Source of the DNA: Pseudomonas fluorescens NCIMB 11764
Lineage (GTDB): Bacteria > Pseudomonadota > Gammaproteobacteria > Pseudomonadales > Pseudomonadaceae
DNA: 64,000 bases
Direction: 5' to 3'
NCBI RefSeq assembly: GCF_000293885.2
Contig: NZ_CP010945.1
Span: 3,182,001 to 3,246,000, forward strand
Part shown: positions 17,676-25,093 of the stretch, piece after piece
Layout: the number at the start of each line of letters is the position of its first letter
How positions within the stretch are numbered: position 1 is the first letter of the stretch
Made by a program: the position numbers and the translations under genes
Notes under the pieces: generated by a model
Told to the model about the DNA's origin: nothing
What the model saw: the letters and a program-made list of their open reading frames with translations, nothing else
Databases searched by the model: none

Positions 17676-19820
17676 ATGAACGAAGCAATCCGTTACGAAA
17701 AAGGGCAGGACCAGATCGTCGTCCTGACCATCGACATGCCGGGCCAGAGCGCCAACACCATGAACGCGGTCTACCGTGAGGCCATGGCTGCCTGCGTCGC
17801 CCGTTTGGTGGCTGAAAAAGACAGCATCGCCGGCGTCATCATCACCTCGGCCAAGAAAACGTTTTTCGCCGGTGGCGACCTGAATGAACTGATCAAGGTC
17901 GGCAAGCCTGAAGCCAAAGCGTTCTATGACATGGTGCTGACGCTGAAGGGCCAGTTACGCACCCTGGAAACCCTGGGTAAACCTGTCGTCGCCGCGATCA
18001 ACGGCGCGGCGCTGGGCGGTGGCTGGGAAATCTGCCTGGCATGCCATCACCGCGTGGCACTGGACAATTCATCGGTGCAGCTCGGTTTGCCGGAAGTCAC
18101 CCTCGGCCTGTTGCCGGGCGGCGGCGGGGTGGTGCGCATGGTGCGCATGCTCGGTCTGGAAAAAGCCTTGCCGTATCTGCTTGAAGGCAAGAAGGTCCGC
18201 CCACAGCAAGCCTTGCAGGCGGGTCTTATCGATGAACTGGCATCGGATGGCGAAGAGCTGCTGGCCAAGGCTCGAGCCTGGATCATCGCCAACCCAGTGG
18301 CTGTGCAGCGCTGGGACGTGAAGGGCTATCAGATACCGGGCGGTACGCCATCGAATCCTAAAGTCGCGCAGATGCTGGCGATAGCGCCGTCGATCCTGCG
18401 CACTAAAACCCAGGGCTGCCTGCCCGCGCCGGAGAAAATTCTTTGCGCGGCGGTTGAGGGCGCGCAGGTGGATTTCGATACCGCGCACCTGATCGAAACC
18501 CGTTATTTCACAGAGCTGACCACCGGCCAGGTCTCGAAGAACCTGATCGGCACCTTCTGGTTCCAGCTCAACGAGATCAATGCGGGCGGCTCGCGGCCTC
18601 ACGGGTTTACACCTTATGTGACACGTCGAGTGGGCGTTTTGGGCGCCGGGATGATGGGCGCCGGGATTGCTTTTGTCAGCGCATCGGCGGGCATCGACGT
18701 GGTGCTCAAGGACATCAACCTCGCGGCAGCGGAGAAGGGCAAGGCACATTCGGCGGCATTGCTGGACAAGAAAGTTGCCCGCGGCCAGTTGAGCGCCGAG
18801 CAGCGCGATGCAGTGCTGGCGCGAATTAAAACCACCGAAAAGGATGCCGATCTGGCCGGCTGCGATCTGATCATTGAAGCCGTTTTCGAAGATCGCGAAC
18901 TGAAAGCCAAAGTCTCTTCCGCCGCGCAACTTATCGTTGGCCCTGACGCAGTGATTGCTTCCAACACGTCGACCTTGCCTATCAGCGGTCTCGCCACCGC
19001 CGTACCGGACCAGAGCAAGTTCATCGGCCTGCATTTCTTCAGCCCCGTGGAAAAAATGCCCTTGGTGGAAATCATCAAAGGCGCCCACACCAGTGACGAA
19101 ACCCTGGCCCGAGGGTTCGATTTCGTACTGCAAATCAAGAAAACGCCGATTGTGGTCAACGACAGTCGTGGCTTTTTCACTTCTCGAGTGTTCGGCACCT
19201 TCACCAACGAAGGCATTGCCATGCTTGGCGAAGGCGTGAGCGCAGCGATGATCGAGACCGAAGCCCGCAAGGCTGGCATGCCGATCGGGCCTCTGGCGAT
19301 CTCCGACGAAGTTTCCCTCAGTCTCATGAGCCATATCCGCCAGCAAACCGCCAAAGACCTGCAAGCAGAAGGGAAACCGCTGATTGAGCATCCCGCGTTT
19401 GCCGTGATTGACTTGCTGCTCAACGAATACAAGCGTCCAGGCAAAGCCGCGGGCGGTGGTTTCTACGAGTACCCGGCCGGTGGCCAGAAGCATTTGTGGC
19501 CGGAGTTGAAAACCCGCTTCGAGAAAGTCGACGGACAGATTTCGCCAAAGGATGTGCGCGATCGCCTGCTGTTCGTGCAGGCCCTCGAAACCGTGCGCTG
19601 CGTGGAAGAGGGCGTACTGACATCGACGGCGGACGCCAATGTCGGGTCGATCTTCGGTATCGGTTTTGCGGCCTGGACTGGTGGCGCGCTGCAGTTCATC
19701 AACCAGTACGGTGTGAAAGACTTCGTCGCCCGCGCGCAATACCTCGCCGAACAGTACGGCGAACGGTTCGCACCACCGGCGTTGCTGCTGCAAAAAGCCG
19801 CCAGCGGGGAGGCGTTTTAA
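17676..19820 (+). CDS. 3-hydroxyacyl-CoA dehydrogenase / enoyl-CoA hydratase multifunctional protein
   Basis: A 714-residue FadB/FadJ-type beta-oxidation enzyme. The N-terminal crotonase domain (about 1-200) has AAINGAALGGGWEICLACHHR (oxyanion hole) and LGLPEVTLGLLPGGGG. The NAD-binding domain starts at about 318 with GVLGAGMMGAGIA, followed by SNTSTLPI and GLHFFSPVEKMPLVEII, which includes the conserved His-Phe-Phe-Ser-Pro stretch. The C-terminal helical domains close the protein. The ATG at 17676 follows CAGGAAAACAAG; an earlier in-frame start lies inside the thiolase gene. It is co-transcribed with the thiolase. Confidence 0.93.
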   Translation: MNEAIRYEKGQDQIVVLTIDMPGQSANTMNAVYREAMAACVARLVAEKDSIAGVIITSAKKTFFAGGDLNELIKVGKPEAKAFYDMVLTLKGQLRTLETLGKPVVAAINGAALGGGWEICLACHHRVALDNSSVQLGLPEVTLGLLPGGGGVVRMVRMLGLEKALPYLLEGKKVRPQQALQAGLIDELASDGEELLAKARAWIIANPVAVQRWDVKGYQIPGGTPSNPKVAQMLAIAPSILRTKTQGCLPAPEKILCAAVEGAQVDFDTAHLIETRYFTELTTGQVSKNLIGTFWFQLNEINAGGSRPHGFTPYVTRRVGVLGAGMMGAGIAFVSASAGIDVVLKDINLAAAEKGKAHSAALLDKKVARGQLSAEQRDAVLARIKTTEKDADLAGCDLIIEAVFEDRELKAKVSSAAQLIVGPDAVIASNTSTLPISGLATAVPDQSKFIGLHFFSPVEKMPLVEIIKGAHTSDETLARGFDFVLQIKKTPIVVNDSRGFFTSRVFGTFTNEGIAMLGEGVSAAMIETEARKAGMPIGPLAISDEVSLSLMSHIRQQTAKDLQAEGKPLIEHPAFAVIDLLLNEYKRPGKAAGGGFYEYPAGGQKHLWPELKTRFEKVDGQISPKDVRDRLLFVQALETVRCVEEGVLTSTADANVGSIFGIGFAAWTGGALQFINQYGVKDFVARAQYLAEQYGERFAPPALLLQKAASGEAF

Positions 19821-19915
19821 GGGACCGATGACGCACTCCGGGGCTTGCCTTGTCACCCTGTTTCGAGGCAGGCTCTGGGGTGTGCATTATTCCCATCACG
19901 TGTCAGGTATTTTTT

Positions 19916-20644
19916 ATGTCGTTACGCATCTGCATTCTGGAAACCGACATCCTGCGTCCGGAACTGGTCGATCAATATCAGGGTTACGGGCAGATGTTCC
20001 AGCGTCTGTTTTCGCAGCAGCCTATCGCGGCCGAGTTCACCGTCTATAACGTGATGCAGGGCGAATACCCAAGCGATGATGAGGTTTTTGACGCCTATCT
20101 CGTCACCGGCAGCAAGGCCGATTCCTTCGGCACCGACCCGTGGATCGAAACCCTCCGCACTTACCTGCTGACCCGTTACGAACGCGGCGACAAACTGCTG
20201 GGGGTGTGCTTCGGCCATCAGTTGCTGGCGTTGCTGCTGGGCGGCAAGAGCGAGCGCGCGACCCAGGGCTGGGGCGTCGGCACGCACAGCTACAAACTGG
20301 CGGCCAAGGCGCCGTGGATGAGCCCGCTGCGCGAAGAGCTGACGTTGTTGATCAGTCACCAGGACCAGGTGACGTCGCTACCGGAAAACGCCACGGTCAT
20401 CGCTTCCAGCGATTTCTGCCCGTTTGCCGCTTACCACATCAACGATCAAGTGCTGTGCTTCCAGGGGCATCCGGAGTTCATTCACGATTACTCGCGGGCG
20501 TTGCTGGATATTCGCCAGGAAGTGCTGGGCGAGCAGATTTATTCGAAAGGCATGGCAAGCCTTGAGCATGAGCATCACGGCACCACCGTTGCGGAGTGGA
20601 TGATGCGGTTTGTGGCGCATAAGCCAGAGGCGCAGTCGGTTTAG
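19916..20644 (+). CDS. Class I glutamine amidotransferase-like protein
   Basis: A 242-residue class I GATase domain standing alone. Nucleophile Cys98 in LLGVCFGHQLLA and the partners His185 and Glu187 in CFQGHPEFIH form the expected triad, so the amidase activity should be intact. There is no fused synthetase. Such proteins include gamma-glutamyl hydrolases of the GuaA-like/PuuD group; the specific substrate is not readable. The ATG at 19916 gives a compact domain; the frame to 19850 is unsupported. Confidence 0.85.
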   Translation: MSLRICILETDILRPELVDQYQGYGQMFQRLFSQQPIAAEFTVYNVMQGEYPSDDEVFDAYLVTGSKADSFGTDPWIETLRTYLLTRYERGDKLLGVCFGHQLLALLLGGKSERATQGWGVGTHSYKLAAKAPWMSPLREELTLLISHQDQVTSLPENATVIASSDFCPFAAYHINDQVLCFQGHPEFIHDYSRALLDIRQEVLGEQIYSKGMASLEHEHHGTTVAEWMMRFVAHKPEAQSV

Positions 20645-20660
20645 CAGGCTGGCACAACAC

Positions 20661-20740
20661 TTGTGGCGAGGGAGCTTGCTCCCGCTGGACTGCGTAGCAG
20701 CCCCATCCTTTGGGGCCCCTTCGCTGCCCAGCGGGAGCAA
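20661..20740. repeat. REP pair, GTGGCGAGGGAGCTTGCTCC family, one arm shortened
   Basis: The left unit TTGTGGCGAGGGAGCTTGCT is complete. The right unit is cut after AGCGGGAGCAA, so this looks like a decayed REPIN. It separates the convergent amidotransferase and CorA genes. Confidence 0.75.
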
Positions 20741-20747
20741 TGGGTTG

Positions 20748-21719
20748 TCAAAGCCACCCTGACTTCTTGAAACTCCCCCACAAACTCACGCACCCCACCG
20801 CTATAAACCCCAACACCGCGAAATACCCGTAATGCCAGGTCAGCTCCGGCATGTTCTGGAAGTTCATCCCGTAGATCCCGGCCACCGCCGTCGGGAATGC
20901 CAGAATCGCCGCCCACGCCGCAAACTTGCGCTGCACCACGCTTTGCCGTGAGGCCTCCAGCAACACCCCGACTTCAATCGTCTGGCTGGCGATATCCGCC
21001 AGGGTTGTCAGGTCTTCCATCTGCCGTGTCACATGAATCTGCACATCACGAAAATACGGGCGCATGTTCTTGTCGATAAACGGAAAATTCAGTTTCTGCA
21101 GTTCCTCGCCGATCTCCACCATCGGCGCCGCATAACGACGCAGGCGCAATACGTCTCGGCGCAGGCCATGAAGCTTCTGGATGTCATGTTCATTCAGCGC
21201 GCTGCACAGCACGTTCCGCTCGAGCTCATCGATCTCGGCATGGATTGCTTCGCCTACCGGCTGGTAGTTTTCAATCACAAAGTCGAGGATGGCATAGAGT
21301 ACGAAATCTTCCCCGTGCTCCAGCAACAGTGGACGCGCCTCACAACGCTGTCGGACAAGGGCGTAGGACGCCGAGTGACCGTTCCGGGCGGTGATGATGT
21401 AACCATTGCCGGCAAAGATATGAGTCTCGATGAACTCCAGTTTGCCTTCGTTGCGAATCGGCGAATACGTGACGATAAACAGGGCATCACCGAAGGTTTC
21501 CAGCTTCGGTCGACTGTGTTTTTCCAGGGCGTCTTCGATGGCAAGTTCGTGCAGGTTGAACTGGCGTTGCAGGTTCGTCAGCTCTTGGGCATTTGGTTCT
21601 TCAAGGCCGATCCAGACAAAGTGGCCGGGCTTGGCGGCCCAGGCCGCGCCTTCGTCGAGGGTAATATTGGAGACTTTCTTTCCAGCGCTGTAAACCGCAG
21701 CAGCAACAACTCTACCCAT
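20748..21719 (-). CDS. CorA-family magnesium (divalent cation) transporter
   Basis: A 323-residue inner-membrane cation channel of the CorA family. The cytoplasmic funnel (about 1-260) ends in a long helix. The selectivity motif GMN is at 284-286 (AGIYGMNFQNMPE) at the end of TM1, followed by TM2 (about 298-315) and a basic tail (FKKSGWL). That is the standard CorA plan for Mg2+ uptake. Mg2+ rather than Co2+ or Ni2+ as the main substrate is inferred from the family. It stands alone; the downstream gene is convergent. Confidence 0.9.
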   Translation of the reverse strand: MGRVVAAAVYSAGKKVSNITLDEGAAWAAKPGHFVWIGLEEPNAQELTNLQRQFNLHELAIEDALEKHSRPKLETFGDALFIVTYSPIRNEGKLEFIETHIFAGNGYIITARNGHSASYALVRQRCEARPLLLEHGEDFVLYAILDFVIENYQPVGEAIHAEIDELERNVLCSALNEHDIQKLHGLRRDVLRLRRYAAPMVEIGEELQKLNFPFIDKNMRPYFRDVQIHVTRQMEDLTTLADIASQTIEVGVLLEASRQSVVQRKFAAWAAILAFPTAVAGIYGMNFQNMPELTWHYGYFAVLGFIAVGCVSLWGSFKKSGWL

Positions 21720-21835
21720 GATTCAGGTTCACTTCTTATTTGGCAGGTGGCAGTAGCAGGCATTGATCAGCTTAGCCTTGTCTGCTGCTTGAGAGTCAGT
21801 GAAATCTGCAGAGTTCGAAGCTCGCAGGCAAAAGA

Positions 21836-21856
21836 AAACCCGCACAGGGCGGGTTT
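21836..21856 (-). terminator. Terminator downstream of plsC
   Basis: AAACCCGC / GCGGGTTT form an 8-bp stem just past the minus-strand stop at 21861. On the minus strand it is followed by TTCTTTTG. It is probably also usable from the other strand. Confidence 0.75.
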
Positions 21857-21860
21857 CGTT

Positions 21861-22583
21861 TCACGCGGCTTGCAGTTGCCGATCCATCGAGGCAATGCAA
21901 TCGCGCATCTGCTCGCGGCACTGTGCGATCAGCAGGGGCATGTCGTCCAGGCTCAGTCCGGCGGTTGGAATCGCCGGCAGTGAACGGATCAGAATTTTCC
22001 CACTGCGCCAGCGGTTCAATCGCATGTGCTTGACGTAACTGCTGACACACACCGGGACGATCGGCACACCCGCCGCGATCGCCATCTGGAAAGCACCTTT
22101 CTTGAAGGGCAGCAGTTCTTCACCGAGGTTGCGCGTGCCTTCCGGGAATACCCAGATCGAGGTGTCTTCATGCTGCAAGGTGTGCGTCGTGGTCAACATG
22201 GACTGGCGCGCCTTGTGCGCATTGCCACGGTCGATCAACACATTGCCGGCCAGCCAGAACAACTGGCCGAACAACGGCACCCACTTCAGGCTCTTCTTGC
22301 CGATGCACACGGTGCGGCGGGGCACCACATTGCCGAACACAAACAGATCGTAGTTGGACTGGTGGTTAGCGATGATCACGCAGCTGTCAGGTTTGTCCAT
22401 CAACGGACCGACCTCGGCCTTCACCCGCAAACGCAAAATACACATCGCCGGCCACGCATACAGACGTGCGCACAAACGGCTGTTGTCAGGATTGAACGGC
22501 CGACACAGACCCAGAATCACCCCGAGTACACCGGCCAGGATAAAGTGCAAGCCCATCAATAACATACGAAGCACGAACAGCAT
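21861..22583 (-). CDS. plsC: 1-acyl-sn-glycerol-3-phosphate acyltransferase
   Basis: Adds the second acyl chain to lysophosphatidic acid, giving phosphatidic acid; inner membrane. 240 residues. An N-terminal membrane helix (about 4-26) precedes acyltransferase motif I NHQSNYD (73-79, the NH-x4-D pair) and motif III FPEGTR (146-151). The ATG at 22583 starts just before the helix; the frame extends 20 residues further to 22643, but without a ribosome site. Pseudomonas genomes carry several plsC-type genes, so it may be a paralogue rather than the essential copy. Confidence 0.88.
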   Translation of the reverse strand: MLFVLRMLLMGLHFILAGVLGVILGLCRPFNPDNSRLCARLYAWPAMCILRLRVKAEVGPLMDKPDSCVIIANHQSNYDLFVFGNVVPRRTVCIGKKSLKWVPLFGQLFWLAGNVLIDRGNAHKARQSMLTTTHTLQHEDTSIWVFPEGTRNLGEELLPFKKGAFQMAIAAGVPIVPVCVSSYVKHMRLNRWRSGKILIRSLPAIPTAGLSLDDMPLLIAQCREQMRDCIASMDRQLQAA

Positions 22584-22749
22584 TTTCAGGCCCCACCGGG
22601 ACAAAAGGTGGCGCAGTGTACGGATGTGCACTGTTTTCGGCAATTGCCGCTAAAAGGTAGGAGATGGCCGATGTTTGAGCGCATGTTTCCGACTTATTGG
22701 TCAGACGTGTTCTAGAGTGGTTGTAGGCTTTTCAACAGAGCTCGTATGA

Positions 22750-22777
22750 AAAAGCCCGACACGACGGTCGGGCTTTT
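22750..22777 (-). terminator. Terminator downstream of the crotonase gene
   Basis: AAAAGCCCGAC / GTCGGGCTTTT form a perfect 11-bp stem with a 6-base loop, 19 bases past the minus-strand stop at 22797. T runs on both sides make it bidirectional. Confidence 0.85.
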
Positions 22778-22796
22778 CGGTGTAGCACGCTTGGGC

Positions 22797-23486
22797 TTAA
22801 CCCATATGTTCCTGATCCAGGATGATTGCGTTATCCAGCGTATCCAGCAGTGCCTTGCGCACCTTCAGCTTGGTGTTCTTGTGTGCGTTCATGTTGATCT
22901 TCTTCAGTTGACGCGCCGCCGCCAGTGCAGCGCCCTGCAACTCTTCAGCCGATACCACCACGTCAAGGAAGCCTGCAACCACGGCACCCTGCGGATTGAA
23001 CATCTCGCCATTGATGACCGAACGGTTGAATGCCGCTTTGCCCAAGCGATCACGGGCGATCTCGATACCGGCGTGGTGCATGGTCATGCCAATCTGCACT
23101 TCGTTCAGACCAATGCTGAACGGGCCGTCGACACCGATGCGGTAATCCGCCGACAACAACAGGAACGCACCCTTGGCCACGGCATGACCCGGGCATGCAA
23201 CGATCACCGGGAACGGGTGCGACAGCAGGCGACGGGCCAGGGTTGAACCGGCCGTCACCAGCGCCACGGCTTCTTTAGGGCCGGCTGTCATCACCTTCAA
23301 GTCATAACCACCGGACAGAATCCCCGGCGTACCGGTAATGATCACCACTGCACGATCAGCCACCGCCTGATCCAGCGCAGCATTAAACGCAGCAATCACG
23401 TCCGGGGAGATAGCATTGACCTTGCCGTTGCTCAAAGTCAGGGTCGCGATGCCGTCTTCGAGGTGGTAGGAAATCAACTCACTCAT
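22797..23486 (-). CDS. Crotonase/enoyl-CoA hydratase family protein
   Basis: A 229-residue crotonase-fold protein. It has the typical start (SYHLEDGIATLTLSNGKVNAI), the first oxyanion region (TGTPGILSGGYDL) and the second (CPGHAVAKGAFLLLSADYRIG). The usual catalytic Glu positions are not obvious: the segment after the oxyanion loop reads LNEVQIGMTMHHAG, so hydratase chemistry is uncertain and another crotonase reaction is possible. AAGGAATAGCGTC precedes the ATG. Single gene with its own terminator. Confidence 0.85.
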   Translation of the reverse strand: MSELISYHLEDGIATLTLSNGKVNAISPDVIAAFNAALDQAVADRAVVIITGTPGILSGGYDLKVMTAGPKEAVALVTAGSTLARRLLSHPFPVIVACPGHAVAKGAFLLLSADYRIGVDGPFSIGLNEVQIGMTMHHAGIEIARDRLGKAAFNRSVINGEMFNPQGAVVAGFLDVVVSAEELQGAALAAARQLKKINMNAHKNTKLKVRKALLDTLDNAIILDQEHMG

Positions 23487-23728
23487 GACGCTATTCCTTG
23501 TATGAAAGTTGAGGCAGACGTTACCCACCGCCGCAGGCCAGGTAAAGCGCCGTGACTGACCCGCCAGTCACACTTTCCCCTCCGGGCAAGCCCAACCCGC
23601 CACGCCCGCCATGCCTCGCCTTCTATATAGATAAGAGGGTGCGAAGCCGGAGATTGGCGGGTTTGCCTTGCCCAGAGACCCGCAGAACGTCTAAATCGCT
23701 AACCGCATGAAAATTCTGCAAAAAAAGT

Positions 23729-23757
23729 TTGCCATCAGAAAAGCTTTCGACTACATT
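23729..23757 (+). promoter_or_regulatory. Sigma-70 promoter of tRNA-Ser
   Basis: TTGCCA (-35, 23729-23734) and TACATT (-10, 23752-23757) with a 17-base spacer, followed by a GC-rich stretch (AGCGCGCC) of the kind that confers stringent control on stable RNA genes. It lies 38 bases before the tRNA. Confidence 0.6.
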
Positions 23758-23795
23758 AGCGCGCCTCGACAGACAGAACATGTCTGACGAGATAC

Positions 23796-23885
23796 GGTGA
23801 AGTGTCCGAGTGGCTTAAGGAGCACGCCTGGAAAGTGTGTATACAAGAAATTGTATCGAGAGTTCGAATCTCTCCTTCACCGCCA
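23796..23885 (+). tRNA. tRNA-Ser(GGA)
   Basis: A 90-nucleotide class II tRNA. The acceptor stem GGTGAAG pairs with CTTCACC, discriminator G, and the CCA end is encoded. The anticodon loop CTGGAAA gives anticodon GGA, reading UCC/UCU serine codons. A long variable arm (ATACAAGAAATTGTAT region) is typical of serine tRNAs. The T loop is TTCGAAT. A terminator follows at 23899. An accessory segment begins immediately downstream, though no repeated tRNA 3' end was found that would mark an integration site. Confidence 0.97.
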
Positions 23886-23898
23886 AATTTGTAAAACA

Positions 23899-23935
23899 CA
23901 AACCCCTGATTTTCCTAGAGAAAGTCGGGGGTTTG
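23899..23935 (+). terminator. Terminator after tRNA-Ser
   Basis: CAAACCCCTGA pairs with TCGGGGGTTTG around a 15-base loop, 14 bases after the CCA end, followed by TGGTTTC. Confidence 0.75.
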
Positions 23936-24081
23936 TGGTTTCTGGCGTCTGAAAAATGTCCCAAGGGACTTTTATGGGGCTCAAGGGGCATCCTGGGCTG
24001 AGCTTGTCACACTGGGCAACAAGGGGACGGAGGCCAGAATATGTCCCGCCCACCACTGCTTAATGTGGCTAATGGCAAGGC

Positions 24082-24321
24082 GAATACGGCAGCGCGTTCG
24101 CCTATTTTACGGTGGACTCCATCGGCACTCCGTTTGCCGGCGGTGGCTTGAATACCGGTCTGCGGGACCTGGCGCGGTTTGGCGAGATGCTACGCAATGA
24201 CGGTCGGGTCAATGGCCAACAGATCGCGCCCAAAGCCGTGGTCGATCCCTCGGCCAAGAGGGTGATTGTTCGGTACGCTTCCCATCCCGTTGCCGGCGTT
24301 TGATGCGCTGGCTCAACATTT
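24082..24321 (+). pseudogene. Remnant of a serine hydrolase (beta-lactamase/6-aminohexanoate-dimer hydrolase type)
   Basis: A fragment of the family that includes NylB-type hydrolases. The frame from about 24082 reads FTVDSIGTPFAGGGLNTGL, then RDLARFGEMLRNDGRVNGQQ, as in intact members. After VIVRYASHPVAG the frame shifts and the end continues in another frame (LPAFDALAQHL). So there is no N-terminal half with the Ser-x-x-Lys nucleophile, and a small deletion near 24285 breaks the C-terminus. Upstream sequence back to 23936 has no recognisable coding content. It is a dead gene left between tRNA-Ser and ybjQ. Confidence 0.7.
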
Positions 24322-24365
24322 ATCCCGGTTGCCTTGAGTGCCAGGGCCATGAAAAAGGAAAACCT

Positions 24366-24686
24366 ATGATCACCACCACAACCCACGCCATCGAAGGCCG
24401 ACAGATCACCGCCTACCTGGACATTGTCAGCGCCGAGTCGGTGCAGGGCGTCAACGTTATTCGGGACATGTTCGCCGGGATGCGCGACTTCTTCGGCGGG
24501 CGCTCTCAGACATTGGAGCGTGCGTTGAAAGAAGCGCGGATTCAGGCGACCGATGAGATCAAGGAACGGGCGCGGGCGATTCAGGCCGATGCCGTGGTGG
24601 GGCTCGATTTCGAGATCAGCATGCCGGCCGGGAAGGGCGGGATGGTGGTGGTTTTCGTCACCGGGACGGCGGTTAAACTGAGGTGA
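24366..24686 (+). CDS. YbjQ family protein (heavy-metal-binding-like fold)
   Basis: A 106-residue protein of the YbjQ/UPF0145 family. Visible features are the TTTHAIEGRQITAYLDIV start, the RDMFAGMRDFFGGRS loop and QADAVVGLDFEI. Family members form pentamers with a fold likened to heavy-metal-binding domains, but no conserved metal-binding Cys is present here. Function unknown. AAAAAGGAAAACC precedes the ATG; upstream in-frame codons belong to the decayed gene. Confidence 0.87.
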   Translation: MITTTTHAIEGRQITAYLDIVSAESVQGVNVIRDMFAGMRDFFGGRSQTLERALKEARIQATDEIKERARAIQADAVVGLDFEISMPAGKGGMVVVFVTGTAVKLR

Positions 24687-24865
24687 GTCCGGTACGAATT
24701 GTTGTGTTGGTTTTGTAGGAAGCGGTGTAGCCCATTCGTCGGGCATCGGTGATATGAATTACAAGTCCGGTAATGACCGACTAGTCTCAAAAGCTTGGTG
24801 GTCGATATGTTTCAGGCAAATAGGGCTTGCCGGTGTCGATCCCGCATTTTGAGAGGGGTGAAAAG

Positions 24866-25054
24866 ATGGCTGATCCGTATATCGAAGACGACGGGGCTGA
24901 ATTTCCGATCAACAATTGCGTGCAGTGTGGCCAGACAGACTATGAGTCGGGCTTTGGTGACGACAAGGTCAAGCTCGGCAAGATGAAAACCATGGTGCGC
25001 CAGGGACCGAAGGCGAAATTTCTACCCAAGGTAGCGACGCCGGTCAGGAAGTAG
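24866..25054 (+). CDS. Small CxxC protein (62 aa), unknown function
   Basis: A 62-residue protein with an acidic start (MADPYIEDDGAEF), one NNCVQCGQTDYESG motif in which two Cys three apart could bind zinc with a partner, and a basic tail (KAKFLPKVATPVRK). I do not recognise the family. The ATG follows GAGAGGGGTGAAAAG, a strong ribosome site. Its terminator at 25068 is the insertion point of the group II intron. Confidence 0.65.
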   Translation: MADPYIEDDGAEFPINNCVQCGQTDYESGFGDDKVKLGKMKTMVRQGPKAKFLPKVATPVRK

Positions 25055-25067
25055 CTTCCATGAATAG

Positions 25068-25091
25068 ACCCCGCATCGAGCGGGGTTTTTT
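25068..25091 (+). terminator. Terminator of the CxxC gene, target of the group II intron
   Basis: ACCCCGC / GCGGGGT stem with a 5-base loop, followed by six T (25086-25091). The intron 5' end GTGCGCC starts two bases later. Confidence 0.85.
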
Positions 25092-25093
25092 AT

